Of a stretch of 64,000 bases of DNA, positions 9,677 to 18,162 are shown in pieces. Numbering within the stretch: position 1 is the first letter of the stretch; each line of letters opens with the position of its first letter. The notes beneath the pieces were generated by a model. The model was not told the DNA's origin. It was given only the letters and a program-made list of their open reading frames with translations, and searched no databases. The DNA lies in NCBI GenBank assembly GCA_009908855.1, contig JAAAOM010000019.1:81523-145522 (forward strand), read 5' to 3'. The position numbers and the translations under genes were made by a program. Source of the stretch: Bacteroidota bacterium (GTDB lineage: Bacteria; Bacteroidota; Bacteroidia; Bacteroidales; JAAAOM01).

Positions 9677-10825
9677 TTGGATATTTATTATAAAAAATCG
9701 AGGTGGAAAATATTTTTATTCCTGACGGCGGTAATCATCGGTTCAGGATCACTTTGGTATACCAATCAGTTGGTTAAGCAACTGGCCAACGAAGAACGTA
9801 AAAAAGTTGAGCTATGGGCCGAGGCCACCAAAAGAATTATTGAAGACGAAGCCACCAGTGCAGGATATGAATTTTTGCTTTCCGTTATCAAGAATAACGA
9901 AACCGTACCGGTAATAGTTACCGATCAAAACGATAAAATGATGTATTCCCGCAACCTGGATTCGGTAAAAATAACCCAGGAAAAATATTATAAGCGCAGG
10001 CTCGATGAAATGAAAGAATATGCCGAACCCATTAAAATTGAATTACCCGGCGATCAGCGACAATATATTTATTATTCGAGGTCAACCATATTAACCCAAT
10101 TGTTGTATTATCCCTATATCCAGTTGGCGGTTATTTGTCTGTTTGTTTTGGTATCATATTTTGCTTTCAGCGCATCGCGAAAGGCAGAGCAAAATCAGGT
10201 ATGGGTTGGCCTGTCAAAAGAAACTGCCCACCAACTGGGCACACCTATCTCTTCGTTGCTGGCCTGGATAGAGATAGCACGCGAAGAAATGAAAAATTCA
10301 CCGATGCTGGATGAATTTGAAAAGGATATCCGGCGGCTCGAAAAAATTACCGAGCGTTTTTCAAAAATAGGCTCGCAGGCCACATTACAAAACCAATCGC
10401 TGCAGGATGTTATTCACAATGCCATTCATTACATTCAAAATCGTACTTCCCAAAACATACAATTCGAACAGATTATCGACACCCATGTGAAAGTACCCAT
10501 TAATGCCGAATTGTTTGAGTGGGTGATTGAGAATATATGCAAGAATGCCATTGATGCCATGGAGGGAAAAGGCGTGTTGACCCTGAAAACCACCATAGCA
10601 AGCGACAGTGTTTATCTGGATATTAGTGATACCGGCAAAGGACTGCCAAAATCAGCATTCAAAACTATTTTTAAACCTGGATATACAACCAAATCGCGTG
10701 GCTGGGGGCTTGGCTTATCTTTGGCACGCAGGATTATCGAAGATTACCATTACGGAAAAATATTTGTACTACAATCTGAAACCGGAAAAGGCACTACCTT
10801 TCGTATTACATTAAACACGCAATAA
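9677..10825 (+). CDS. Sensor histidine kinase (TTG start)
   Basis: The 382-residue protein starts at a TTG, since the next in-frame ATG lies about 90 codons further in and would remove TM1. TM1 is at about 12-30, a short periplasmic loop of about 115 residues follows, and TM2 is at about 149-168. The H-box is SKETAHQLGTPISSLL with His185. The ATPase domain shows ENICKNAIDAM (N-box), DTGKGLP (G1) and GWGLGLSLARRI (G2). It is a complete class I kinase with no PAS or receiver domain. Only one base separates its stop from the TTG start of rnpA, so the two are very likely co-transcribed. No cognate regulator is adjacent. Confidence 0.9.
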   Translation: MDIYYKKSRWKIFLFLTAVIIGSGSLWYTNQLVKQLANEERKKVELWAEATKRIIEDEATSAGYEFLLSVIKNNETVPVIVTDQNDKMMYSRNLDSVKITQEKYYKRRLDEMKEYAEPIKIELPGDQRQYIYYSRSTILTQLLYYPYIQLAVICLFVLVSYFAFSASRKAEQNQVWVGLSKETAHQLGTPISSLLAWIEIAREEMKNSPMLDEFEKDIRRLEKITERFSKIGSQATLQNQSLQDVIHNAIHYIQNRTSQNIQFEQIIDTHVKVPINAELFEWVIENICKNAIDAMEGKGVLTLKTTIASDSVYLDISDTGKGLPKSAFKTIFKPGYTTKSRGWGLGLSLARRIIEDYHYGKIFVLQSETGKGTTFRITLNTQ

Positions 10826-10826
10826 A

Positions 10827-11225
10827 TTGCAAAACCGTACAGGCAACCATACTTTTAAAAAAGGCGAAAGGCTTACGGGTAATATCCCTATACAGGAGTT
10901 ATTTACCAAAGGGACATCCTTTCTGGTATACCCGTTTCGGGTCAGTTACCAGGTTATGGAATCAGAACAGCCTTATCCGGCAAAAGTATTGATGGGTGTT
11001 AAAAAGAAAACCCATCGACGTGCTGTACAGAGAAACCTTATTAAACGCCGTAGCCGTGAGGCATATCGGAAACAAAAAGCAGATTTATATGACTATCTCC
11101 GGGAAAAAAATATGCACATCCATTTAGGACTTATCTATGTAAGTACAGAGATTCTTGATTATAAACAGTTTGAAACTGCCATGGAAAAATTAATGGAAAA
11201 ACTTAAACAAAACCTTGAAAAATAA
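10827..11225 (+). CDS. rnpA: Ribonuclease P protein component (TTG start)
   Basis: This 132-residue basic protein binds the RNase P RNA and helps it remove 5' leaders from pre-tRNAs. The RNR signature is clear: RRAVQRNLIKRRSREAYR at about residues 69-86. Upstream is the usual FKKGERL...FTKGTSF opening that forms the substrate-binding cleft. The start is TTG at 10827, one base after the kinase stop, and no ATG exists in the first 40 codons. In many bacteria rnpA follows rpmH and precedes yidD. Neither is present here; it is downstream of a histidine kinase gene. Length is normal for the family. Confidence 0.93.
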   Translation: MQNRTGNHTFKKGERLTGNIPIQELFTKGTSFLVYPFRVSYQVMESEQPYPAKVLMGVKKKTHRRAVQRNLIKRRSREAYRKQKADLYDYLREKNMHIHLGLIYVSTEILDYKQFETAMEKLMEKLKQNLEK

Positions 11226-11382
11226 AATTATTCATGTTATGGGTGTGTTACAAGCAAGCCGAAGAAACAACCAACGACACGATAAAACATGAAATTTTTG
11301 CTGCATAAATTCTACTTTGACAAGTTAAACTGTGACAGTGTTCGGAAAACTATCGGAATATCCCACTGATTAGTACTCTTAT

Positions 11383-11400
11383 TCCCTGCGTAAGCGGGGA
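11383..11400. repeat. GC-rich hairpin, REP-like
   Basis: TCCCTGCGTAAGCGGGGA folds into a 7-bp stem (one G-U pair) closed by GTAA, in an otherwise AT-rich spacer between rnpA and the nucleotidyltransferase gene. It resembles common intergenic palindromes with a GCGTAAGCGGGGA core. A 5-bp-arm palindrome, ACTGTGACAGT, lies at 11329-11339. The rest of 11226-11468 holds nothing recognisable; in particular no yidD was found after rnpA. Confidence 0.35.
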
Positions 11401-11468
11401 TCTCCGTTTCTTACGATTTTACCATTTTTTATCATTATATTTGAATTGAGCATAAAAGATACCAGATT

Positions 11469-11780
11469 ATGGATAAAATCAATGCTTTAAATATTGCTAT
11501 ACAATATCTTAAGAGATTAAAAGAGAACAATATTAGTTTTTCGGATGCTTGGCTATTTGGCTCTTATGCTAAAGGACTTCAACAAGTAAATAGTGACATT
11601 GACCTTGCAATTGTTCTTGATGATAAGGAAAAATCTTTTGATACAGAAGTAAAACTAATGATAATTAGAAAAGGTGAAGAAACTATAATTGAACCTCATG
11701 CTTTTACTAAAGAAGAATTTGACACAAACCTACCAATTGTCAATCAAATTATTAATAAAGGTGAGAGAATAAAAATTTAA
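11469..11780 (+). CDS. Solo MNT-type nucleotidyltransferase-domain protein
   Basis: This 103-residue protein has the minimal nucleotidyltransferase core: AWLFGSYAKG (GSxxxG loop) at about residues 28-37 and SDIDLAIVL at about 42-50, which supplies the two metal-binding Asp. A third acidic position may lie in EETIIEPHAF. Small proteins of this type act as MntA antitoxins that AMPylate HepT/HEPN toxins, but no HEPN gene is adjacent. The gene is AT-rich (18 G+C in the 60 bases 11581-11640) and sits in an accessory patch. Its stop codon lies inside an attC-like inverted repeat. It may be a stranded antitoxin half or a free-standing enzyme. Confidence 0.75.
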   Translation: MDKINALNIAIQYLKRLKENNISFSDAWLFGSYAKGLQQVNSDIDLAIVLDDKEKSFDTEVKLMIIRKGEETIIEPHAFTKEEFDTNLPIVNQIINKGERIKI

Positions 11781-11912
11781 CGCCCGCCAACAGGCTATAA
11801 AATACACGCCGTGGCTCTGTGGATAGGAACCTAATGAAATGAAAATTTTATGTTTTTTATCGAACGATAGTGGAAGCGGTTACTATATTTATAGCCATAC
11901 GTTTTGTTAAAC
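11775..11912. repeat. attC-like imperfect inverted repeat (possible integron-cassette relic)
   Basis: The outer arms are ATTTAAC (11775-11781) and GTTAAAC (11906-11912), fitting RYYYAAC and GTTRRRY, which are core-site forms of integron attC. The inner arms are GGCTATAAA (11793-11801) and its exact complement TTTATAGCC (11888-11896). The left arm continues TTAACGCCCGCC, the complement of the GGCGGGCGTTA end known from Vibrio cholerae repeats. Arm spacers of 11 and 9 nt are longer than the usual 5-6 nt, and no integrase is in the window. The site lies between the nucleotidyltransferase and the hydrolase genes. Confidence 0.4.
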
Positions 11913-11945
11913 CTTCTCTTCCCTGATCATAGCAATACAATTAAA

Positions 11946-12752
11946 TCATTCATACGCACAATCCTTTGCGAAGGCACTTATTTCTTTCAAAGTTAAATCC
12001 CTTTCTTCAATAAATCCAATGTGACCACTATTCTCCAAAACAAGTGTTTTTCCTTTTTCATTGAGCAATGATTGCTTCTCTTTAATCACTTCAAAGGGAA
12101 TATAATTGTCTTTTTTACCGATAATCCATAGTACCGGAACCTGTGCTTTTTGCAAAGTTACCGAACGATCGGGGCGGGCTTTCATGCCATTTAGGATAAC
12201 AATAATGCCTTCATCGGGTGTGCGGCGACCAATGCCTTTTGCCCGATCCACCTTCATGGAAAGTTTTTCAAGGTTTTCATCGGCAAACATTTTGGGTATA
12301 TTGGTATTAATCAATAAGTCCTTTTTCCCCTCGCGAACCAATTCAATCTCGCGATCCCGGTTTTGTTTCTTCTCTTCAGGATCAGCAAAAGGTGTAGAAT
12401 GAAAAAGGCAATATCCGGCCAGGCGGTCACTATGATTACCGGCAAAGGCCATTGTTACATACCCCCCGAGTGAATGGCCGGCCATAAAACATTTGCTGAT
12501 ATTCAATTCATCCAAAACTTCCACTACCGCCTCAGCCATATCATCCATGGTATGATAAGCAGCAACAATGCCTGATTCGCCATGACCCGGTATATCAATG
12601 CAGATAACACGAAAATCCAAGGCCAGTTCATCAGCAAAACCTTCCCAAATCTCGAGTGATTCGAGGTAACCATGTAACAAAACAATGGCCTGGCCATTGC
12701 CTTCATCTTTATATCGTAATTTGGCATTTTTGAATTGTGTAGCTTTTATCAT
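11946..12752 (-). CDS. Alpha/beta-hydrolase fold enzyme
   Basis: This 268-residue protein has the complete catalytic triad of the family. The oxyanion segment LLHGYLES is at about residues 25-32, the nucleophile elbow AGHSLGG carries Ser94, the acid Asp is about 215 (IIGKKDNYIP) and the base His is about 244 (NSGHIGF). The layout matches small esterases, BioH-like and haloperoxidase-like hydrolases. There is no signal peptide, so it is cytoplasmic. The gene stands alone, converging on the accessory patch to its left, and its stop is 34 bp from the attC-like repeat. Substrate cannot be read from the sequence. Confidence 0.88.
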   Translation of the reverse strand: MIKATQFKNAKLRYKDEGNGQAIVLLHGYLESLEIWEGFADELALDFRVICIDIPGHGESGIVAAYHTMDDMAEAVVEVLDELNISKCFMAGHSLGGYVTMAFAGNHSDRLAGYCLFHSTPFADPEEKKQNRDREIELVREGKKDLLINTNIPKMFADENLEKLSMKVDRAKGIGRRTPDEGIIVILNGMKARPDRSVTLQKAQVPVLWIIGKKDNYIPFEVIKEKQSLLNEKGKTLVLENSGHIGFIEERDLTLKEISAFAKDCAYE

Positions 12753-13208
12753 AATTCTAATGATTTTAATTCAACCTTTGAAATCATACCAGCAAAGATT
12801 TTGATGGCGCAATACTGTTATCTTTCAGGCAACATTAAAAAACGAAATAAATCAAATTTAACAGATAATATTGTTTGTTATGTCGAATACCAATGTTTAT
12901 TGTTTTTTTATCACCCATTCGTAGATAATGGTGTGGTAAATTCCATGAATCAACCTGTATTATCAATGGTTTACTATCCATAATTGTTTAGAAATATAGT
13001 GATATATCGTAACATCTAATGAGCCGTCTAAAAAATTAGAATCAGTCTAAATTTGTTAATTAGCGCTTTTTTATTGTAAATTCAGGGCCGGAAAGATACC
13101 TTTGTACTTTCTTTTGGGAGATTAGTAACTTAAAATTCATTTTTTCAAAATTGCATTTAAGTTATTTATGTTTATAGTAAAAAGAAGATACGGTAAATTG
13201 ATAAAATC
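12753..13208. other. Intergenic region upstream of sdhCAB
   Basis: These 456 bp separate the hydrolase gene from sdhC. An 82-codon open frame at 12735-12983 has no domain and overlaps the hydrolase start, so it is not called. The only feature recognised is a Bacteroidota-type promoter at 13074-13104; about 105 nt of leader follow. GTCTAAA occurs twice just upstream of the promoter region and might be an operator, but this is weak. Confidence 0.5.
13074..13104 (+). promoter_or_regulatory. Predicted Bacteroidota promoter for sdhCAB
   Basis: TTG at 13074-13076 and TACCTTTG at 13097-13104 are separated by exactly 20 nt, matching the -33 TTTG and -7 TAnnTTTG consensus of the Bacteroidota primary sigma factor (exact at -7). 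It lies about 105 bp upstream of the sdhC start. Confidence 0.55.
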
Positions 13209-13877
13209 ATGAGTAACATCTTTAGTACGTCTATTGGCAGGAAATTATTAATGTCCCTGGCAGGTATATTTCTTCTCACTTTTTTGGTTGTTCACCTGGG
13301 CATTAATTTGTTGGTATTACGAGAAACACAAGACGCATTTAATATAGCTGCTCATTTCATGGGTACCAATCCGGTAATTAAAGTTTTTGAAATTGTATTA
13401 TTCGGTGGTATACTAATCCATATTATATATGGTATGATATTGAGTATTCAAAACGGTAAGTCAAGGCCGGTGCGATATAAAAAAGACAATCATTCTCAAA
13501 CCTCTTTCTTTTCAAAATACATGTTTCATACCGCCATTATTGTAGGTATTTTTATTGTAATTCACTTGTTTGATTTTTATTTCAAGGCAAAATTTACGGA
13601 TGTTGTTGATTCGGTTACCATCAATGGGAAACATTATCATGACCTGGGCGAACTGGTAATTGAGAAGTTCAAAATGCCCGTATTCGTATTCGGATACATT
13701 TTTGCATTCATCTTTTTGTCTTTCCATTTACATCATGGTTTTCAGTCGGCATTTCAGACGCTGGGCATCAATCATAAATCATATACCCCCATTATAAAAG
13801 CATTCGGAGTAGTTTATTCCATTCTCATTCCATTGGGATTTGCTATCATACCCATTGTAATATATTTTTTCAGGTAA
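13209..13877 (+). CDS. sdhC: Succinate dehydrogenase/fumarate reductase cytochrome b subunit
   Basis: This 222-residue protein has five predicted TM helices (near residues 12-32, 53-77, 99-120, 153-175 and 195-218). That is the form of the single-subunit dihaem cytochrome b that anchors type B succinate:quinone oxidoreductases. Conserved features include SIGRKLLMSLAGIFLLTFLVVH near the N-terminus and haem-ligand-type His in the helices (VVHLG, AHFMG, LIHIIYG, IHLFDF, FHLHHG). It carries electrons between the FeS subunit and menaquinone in the inner membrane. It is first in the sdhCAB operon, 21 bp ahead of sdhA, behind a good promoter. Confidence 0.93.
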   Translation: MSNIFSTSIGRKLLMSLAGIFLLTFLVVHLGINLLVLRETQDAFNIAAHFMGTNPVIKVFEIVLFGGILIHIIYGMILSIQNGKSRPVRYKKDNHSQTSFFSKYMFHTAIIVGIFIVIHLFDFYFKAKFTDVVDSVTINGKHYHDLGELVIEKFKMPVFVFGYIFAFIFLSFHLHHGFQSAFQTLGINHKSYTPIIKAFGVVYSILIPLGFAIIPIVIYFFR

Positions 13878-13898
13878 AACAGAAATACACGCGATAAC

Positions 13899-15836
13899 AT
13901 GACAGATTTAAAGGCAAAGATACCCGAAGGACCGCTGGCAGAAAAATGGACCCGTTTTAAAGGCAATCAGAAGCTGGTAAATCCGGCCAACAAAAGAAAG
14001 CTGGATGTCATAGTTGTAGGGTCTGGTTTAGCCGGAGCTTCGGCAGCGGCAAGTTTGGGTGAACTGGGATTTAATGTAAAAGTATTTTGTTACCAGGACA
14101 GCACCCGTCGTGCCCATAGTATTGCTGCTCAGGGTGGTATTAATGCTGCCAAAAACTATCCGAACGATGGAGACAGCGTATGGCGTTTGTTTCATGATAC
14201 CATAAAAGGAGGTGATTATCGCTCGCGAGAAGCCAATGTATACAGACTTGCCGAAGTTAGTGGGAATATTATTGATCAATGTGTGGCCCAGGGCGTTCCA
14301 TTTGCCCGTGAATATGGCGGATTATTGGACAATCGTTCGTTTGGCGGTGCCCAGGTGAGTCGTACATTTTATGCACGCGGACAAACCGGCCAGCAATTGC
14401 TGTTGGGTGCTTACAGCGCCCTGAGTCGCCAGGTAAACAAAGGCTCGTTAGAAGTATTTGCACGTACCGAAATGCTCGACCTGGTAGTTGTGGACGGCAA
14501 AGCCAGGGGCATTATTACCAGAGACCTGGCAACCGGTGAAATTCAAAGACATAGCGCCCATGCTGTAGTGGTTGCTTCCGGTGGTTATGGCAATGTATTT
14601 TTCCTGTCAACCAATGCAATGGGTTCCAATGCAAGTGCTGCCTGGCAGTGTTTTAAAAAGGGAGCCTGCTTTGCCAATCCGGCCTATGCACAAATCCATC
14701 CCACCTGCATACCCGTACACGGATCCTTCCAAAGCAAACTAACTCTAATGAGTGAGAGTTTACGTAACGATGGCCGTATCTGGGTGCCTAAAAACAAAGA
14801 AGACGCTGAAAAAATACGTAAGGGCACATTAAAACCAACCGATTTAAAAGAAGAAGACCGGGATTATTACCTGGAAAGAAGATATCCGGCATTCGGAAAC
14901 CTGGTACCGCGCGATGTAGCTTCCCGGGCTGCTAAGGAACGCTGCGATGCCGGTTATGGCGTAGGAACCGGCCTGGCGGTTTATCTCGATTTTGCCGATG
15001 CCATCAATCGCCTTGGACGAGATGTAATAGAAGCCAGATACGGCAACCTTTTCCAGATGTATGAGAAAATTACGGATGAAAATCCCTATGAAACACCGAT
15101 GATGATCTATCCGGCTATTCACTATACCATGGGTGGCATTTGGGTTGATTACGAATTACAAACAACTGTTCCCGGTTTATTCGCCATTGGAGAAGCCAAT
15201 TTCTCCGATCATGGTGCCAACAGGCTGGGGGCATCAGCTCTGATGCAGGGACTTGCCGACGGATATTTTGTACTTCCCTATACCATTCAGAATTACCTGG
15301 CTGATGAGATTAAAACTCCCCGTTTGGAAACCAGCCATCCGGCATTTGATGAAGCCGAAAAGGCCATATCCGAACGTATCGATCAGCTATTTAGCATTCA
15401 GGGAACCAAATCGGTTGACTCATTCCATAAACGACTGGGTGCTGTTATGTGGGATTTTGTAGGCATGGCCCGAAACAAAGAAGGATTACAACAAGCCATT
15501 GACCAGATCGTACAGATCAAAAAGGATTTCTGGAGTGATGTGCGCATTCCCGGCGATAAAAGTGAACTAAATCCTGAACTTGAAAAAGCAGGGCGGGTAG
15601 CCGATTTTATTGAATTGGGCGAATTAATGGCGCGCGATGCATTGCAGCGCGAAGAATCTTGCGGTGGCCATTTCAGAGAAGAATACCAGACCGAAGAGGG
15701 CGAAGCCCTGCGTAATGATGACCAATACAGGTACGTAGGTGCATGGGAATACAAAGGTGCCGATCAGGAGCCGGTTCTTCATAAAGAAGATTTGATTTTT
15801 GAATATATTCAGGTAAAACAAAGAAATTACAAATAA
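13899..15836 (+). CDS. sdhA: Succinate dehydrogenase/fumarate reductase flavoprotein subunit
   Basis: This 645-residue subunit carries covalent FAD and the dicarboxylate site. The Rossmann motif [17 protein letters not shown] is at about residues 37-53, and the FAD-attachment region [14 protein letters not shown] places the flavin-linked His at about 73. Substrate-site signatures include [13 protein letters not shown] and [20 protein letters not shown]. The length matches the about 640-residue form used with a dihaem cytochrome b rather than the about 590-residue E. coli form. The enzyme may run as succinate dehydrogenase or as fumarate reductase; the sequence alone does not decide direction. 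It is second in the operon. Confidence 0.96.
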   Translation: MTDLKAKIPEGPLAEKWTRFKGNQKLVNPANKRKLDVIVVGSGLAGASAAASLGELGFNVKVFCYQDSTRRAHSIAAQGGINAAKNYPNDGDSVWRLFHDTIKGGDYRSREANVYRLAEVSGNIIDQCVAQGVPFAREYGGLLDNRSFGGAQVSRTFYARGQTGQQLLLGAYSALSRQVNKGSLEVFARTEMLDLVVVDGKARGIITRDLATGEIQRHSAHAVVVASGGYGNVFFLSTNAMGSNASAAWQCFKKGACFANPAYAQIHPTCIPVHGSFQSKLTLMSESLRNDGRIWVPKNKEDAEKIRKGTLKPTDLKEEDRDYYLERRYPAFGNLVPRDVASRAAKERCDAGYGVGTGLAVYLDFADAINRLGRDVIEARYGNLFQMYEKITDENPYETPMMIYPAIHYTMGGIWVDYELQTTVPGLFAIGEANFSDHGANRLGASALMQGLADGYFVLPYTIQNYLADEIKTPRLETSHPAFDEAEKAISERIDQLFSIQGTKSVDSFHKRLGAVMWDFVGMARNKEGLQQAIDQIVQIKKDFWSDVRIPGDKSELNPELEKAGRVADFIELGELMARDALQREESCGGHFREEYQTEEGEALRNDDQYRYVGAWEYKGADQEPVLHKEDLIFEYIQVKQRNYK

Positions 15837-15879
15837 ACAACGGTCTGTATTGCGTTGTCATACTTAAACATTCACGAAT

Positions 15880-16620
15880 ATGGATTTTACACTTAAAATA
15901 TGGCGGCAGGAGAATGCGGCAGTAAAAGGTAAATTCGTTACTTACCAAATCAATGATATATCCCCTGACAGTTCGTTTCTGGAAATGCTCGATCAGTTGA
16001 ATGAATCGTTGATTGACAAAGTACAAAAACCGGTTTGTTTCGATAGTGATTGCCGGGAAGGTATTTGCGGGGCATGTGGATTATACATCAATGGTCGTCC
16101 GCACGGTCCCGATGATGCCATTACCACCTGTCAGTTGCACATGCGCAAATTTAAATCAGGTCAAACCATTGTTATCGAACCCTGGCGAGCCAAACCATTC
16201 CCGATTATCAAGGATTTGGTAGTTGATCGTTCATCATTTGATAAAATAATTGAAGCCGGTGGCTATGTTTCGGTAAATACCGGCGGTGTACCCGATGCCA
16301 ACAGCATACCCATTCCAAAGGCCAATGCCGATCTGGCAATGGATGCGGCAGCATGTATCGGATGCGGAGCGTGTGTGGCAGCCTGTAAAAATGCATCGGC
16401 CATGTTGTTTGTATCTGCCAAAGTAGCCCATTTGTCGTTGCTTCCGCAAGGCAGGGTAGAAGCCAAAGAGCGCGTGCGTAAAATGGTTGACACAATGGAT
16501 GAACTGGGATTTGGCAACTGCACCAATACAGGAGCCTGTGAAGCCGAATGCCCGAAAGAAATCAGTTTAACCAATATTGCACGTTTAAACCGGGAATATT
16601 ACGCAGCTAAATTGTCATAA
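15880..16620 (+). CDS. sdhB: Succinate dehydrogenase/fumarate reductase iron-sulfur subunit
   Basis: This 246-residue protein carries three FeS clusters linking FAD to the cytochrome. The plant-ferredoxin-type [2Fe-2S] ligands are in [15 protein letters not shown] and ITTC (about residues 48-90). The bacterial-ferredoxin part has [14 protein letters not shown] (about 155-170) and [16 protein letters not shown] (about 209-225), so all three clusters look complete. The gene starts 43 bp after sdhA and ends the operon. A convergent remnant gene on the other strand stops 15 bp beyond it, and no hairpin terminator was recognised between them. Confidence 0.95.
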   Translation: MDFTLKIWRQENAAVKGKFVTYQINDISPDSSFLEMLDQLNESLIDKVQKPVCFDSDCREGICGACGLYINGRPHGPDDAITTCQLHMRKFKSGQTIVIEPWRAKPFPIIKDLVVDRSSFDKIIEAGGYVSVNTGGVPDANSIPIPKANADLAMDAAACIGCGACVAACKNASAMLFVSAKVAHLSLLPQGRVEAKERVRKMVDTMDELGFGNCTNTGACEAECPKEISLTNIARLNREYYAAKLS

Positions 16621-16635
16621 TATTTATTGTACGTT

Positions 16636-17106
16636 CTATTTCCGCAGTAACTTAAATGCATGATTCCAGCTATTACCCGGTATGCCCGGAATACACCATA
16701 GCATGCACAAGGGTTCAATAGCACGTGCACCTTTAGCAGTACCCATGTCAGCTGCCTCAAAGCCAAATAACTCCACAATTTCCGTAACCTCTTTTTTGGC
16801 AGCATTGTCGTCTCCGGCAATAAACATGGTTGGCCTTCCATCTGAAAAAGTCGGTTTGTACATAAACGGACTACCGATGCATGAAAAAGCCTTCACAAAA
16901 CGGACGTCTTTAAACTGTTTTTGAAGGCTCTCCATTAGTGAGTTATTGGCATTGGTAAAAAACTTAAGCACACCATCCTCCGGTGCTTCGGCGGATATGG
17001 GATTGGTGGCATCCAACACTGTTTTGCCAGGTTTGAAGGATTTTTCTATTTCGCGGTTGAAGCTTTTGATGACTATGCCGTGAAACGCATTTGGCAGCAT
17101 CTTCAT
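16636..17106 (-). pseudogene. NADP/F420-type oxidoreductase, 5'-truncated remnant
   Basis: The 156 codons match the middle and C-terminal part of F420-dependent NADP reductase-like proteins. GKTVLDATNPI, RFVKAFSCIGSP, RPTMFIAGDDNAAKKEV and the GFEAADMGTAKGARAIEPL end are all recognisable family segments. The N-terminal about 55 residues with the GxGxxG dinucleotide-binding fold are missing. The possible ATG is only 12 bp from the stop of the agmatine deiminase gene upstream, and no frame in between restores the lost part. A deletion that joined aguA to this gene explains it. A shortened but expressed protein could not bind NADP in the usual way. Confidence 0.65.
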
Positions 17107-17118
17107 CCTGGCAACGTT

Positions 17119-18162
17119 TTATGCAGGCACCTGCTGACTCAAACAATGCCAACTACCCAATCCTTTAATTATTTCCCTTGAATCCACCGGAAAGATTTTT
17201 TTATCCGGAAAACAATCCTGGATTTGCTTCAGGGCTTTCGCATCCTGTCTGCATTTAAACACAGGCACAATCACACCCGCATTGCAAACATAAAAATTAG
17301 CATAGGAAGCCGGCAAACGATCATTTTTTGTAAATACGGCCTCTGGCAAGGGTAAAGCAAAAATGTCCCGAAAATATCCCTCTTTTGCCATTTTTTCGAG
17401 GTGATCGTAATTGTTACGCAAGGGTTGATAGTTTTTGTCTGATTTATTGTCTTCCAGCACTGTTATCACATTGTTCACATCTATAAAGCGGGCAATGTCA
17501 TCAATATGTCCGTCGGTATCATCTCCGGCAATGCCTTCTGATAGCCATATAATGGTATTTACATCAAAATAGTTTTTGAGTTGGTTTTCAATGGTTGCTC
17601 TGTCCATTCCGGGATTCCGGTTCCTGTTCAGCAAACAGGCCGTAGTTGTGAGTAACAGACCGGCACCGTTTGTTTCTATTGAGCCTCCTTCCAGGACCAT
17701 GTCCGATTTAAAATACGGACATTCCTCCTGTTCAATAATGTACCATTTCAACAGGTTATCCAGATCATGGTCATATTTGCTGCCCCAGCCGTTGAACGCA
17801 AAACCACAGGCCGCTATTTCACCGGTTTGCTTATGCTTTAAAAAAACAGGCGCATGGTCGCGGCTCCAGCAATCGTTACCGGGCTGAATAAAGATTTCCA
17901 CCCTGGATACATCCACATCTTTTCCATCCAGTTTATCCCGGAGTTCATGTTTCGTCATTTCATCCTGTACAAGGATACGTATTTCTTCTCCCCGGCTGAT
18001 TACCGCCATAAATTCAAGATATTCGTCCCGTGCTTTGCACAGTTCCTTTGGTTCCCACGATTCAGGATTGTGGGGATAGGTAAGCCAGGTGGCCCGGTGC
18101 TTTTTCCATTCGGCCGGAAAATAATATCCCCGTTCTGCCGGATATCCATCCAATGCCTTCAT
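17119..18162 (-). CDS. aguA: Agmatine deiminase
   Basis: This 347-residue enzyme hydrolyses agmatine to N-carbamoylputrescine and ammonia. It belongs to the peptidyl-arginine-deiminase fold family, with the opening YYFPAEWKKHRATWLTYPH, a central EGGSIETNGAG, the segment GIAGDDTDGHIDDIARF and the nucleophile Cys340 in GSWHCLSQQVP. The frame is open further upstream to 18351, but the start at 18162 is preferred because it gives an ATGA overlap with the stop of aguB and a family-sized protein. The two genes therefore form a translationally coupled pair. The 3' flank appears to have suffered a deletion into the reductase remnant. Confidence 0.94.
   Translation of the reverse strand: MKALDGYPAERGYYFPAEWKKHRATWLTYPHNPESWEPKELCKARDEYLEFMAVISRGEEIRILVQDEMTKHELRDKLDGKDVDVSRVEIFIQPGNDCWSRDHAPVFLKHKQTGEIAACGFAFNGWGSKYDHDLDNLLKWYIIEQEECPYFKSDMVLEGGSIETNGAGLLLTTTACLLNRNRNPGMDRATIENQLKNYFDVNTIIWLSEGIAGDDTDGHIDDIARFIDVNNVITVLEDNKSDKNYQPLRNNYDHLEKMAKEGYFRDIFALPLPEAVFTKNDRLPASYANFYVCNAGVIVPVFKCRQDAKALKQIQDCFPDKKIFPVDSREIIKGLGSWHCLSQQVPA

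Noticed and set aside
11226..11468. Search for yidD downstream of rnpA
   Set aside because: No frame contains the CRFxPTCSxYA-type motif of YidD; only palindromes are present.
12735..12983. 82-codon open frame upstream of sdhC
   Set aside because: It overlaps the hydrolase start on the other strand and has no recognisable motif; likely chance in AT-rich DNA.
16599..16841. Minus-strand frame overlapping the reductase remnant in another phase
   Set aside because: The remnant's own frame carries the family motifs; the other frame has none.
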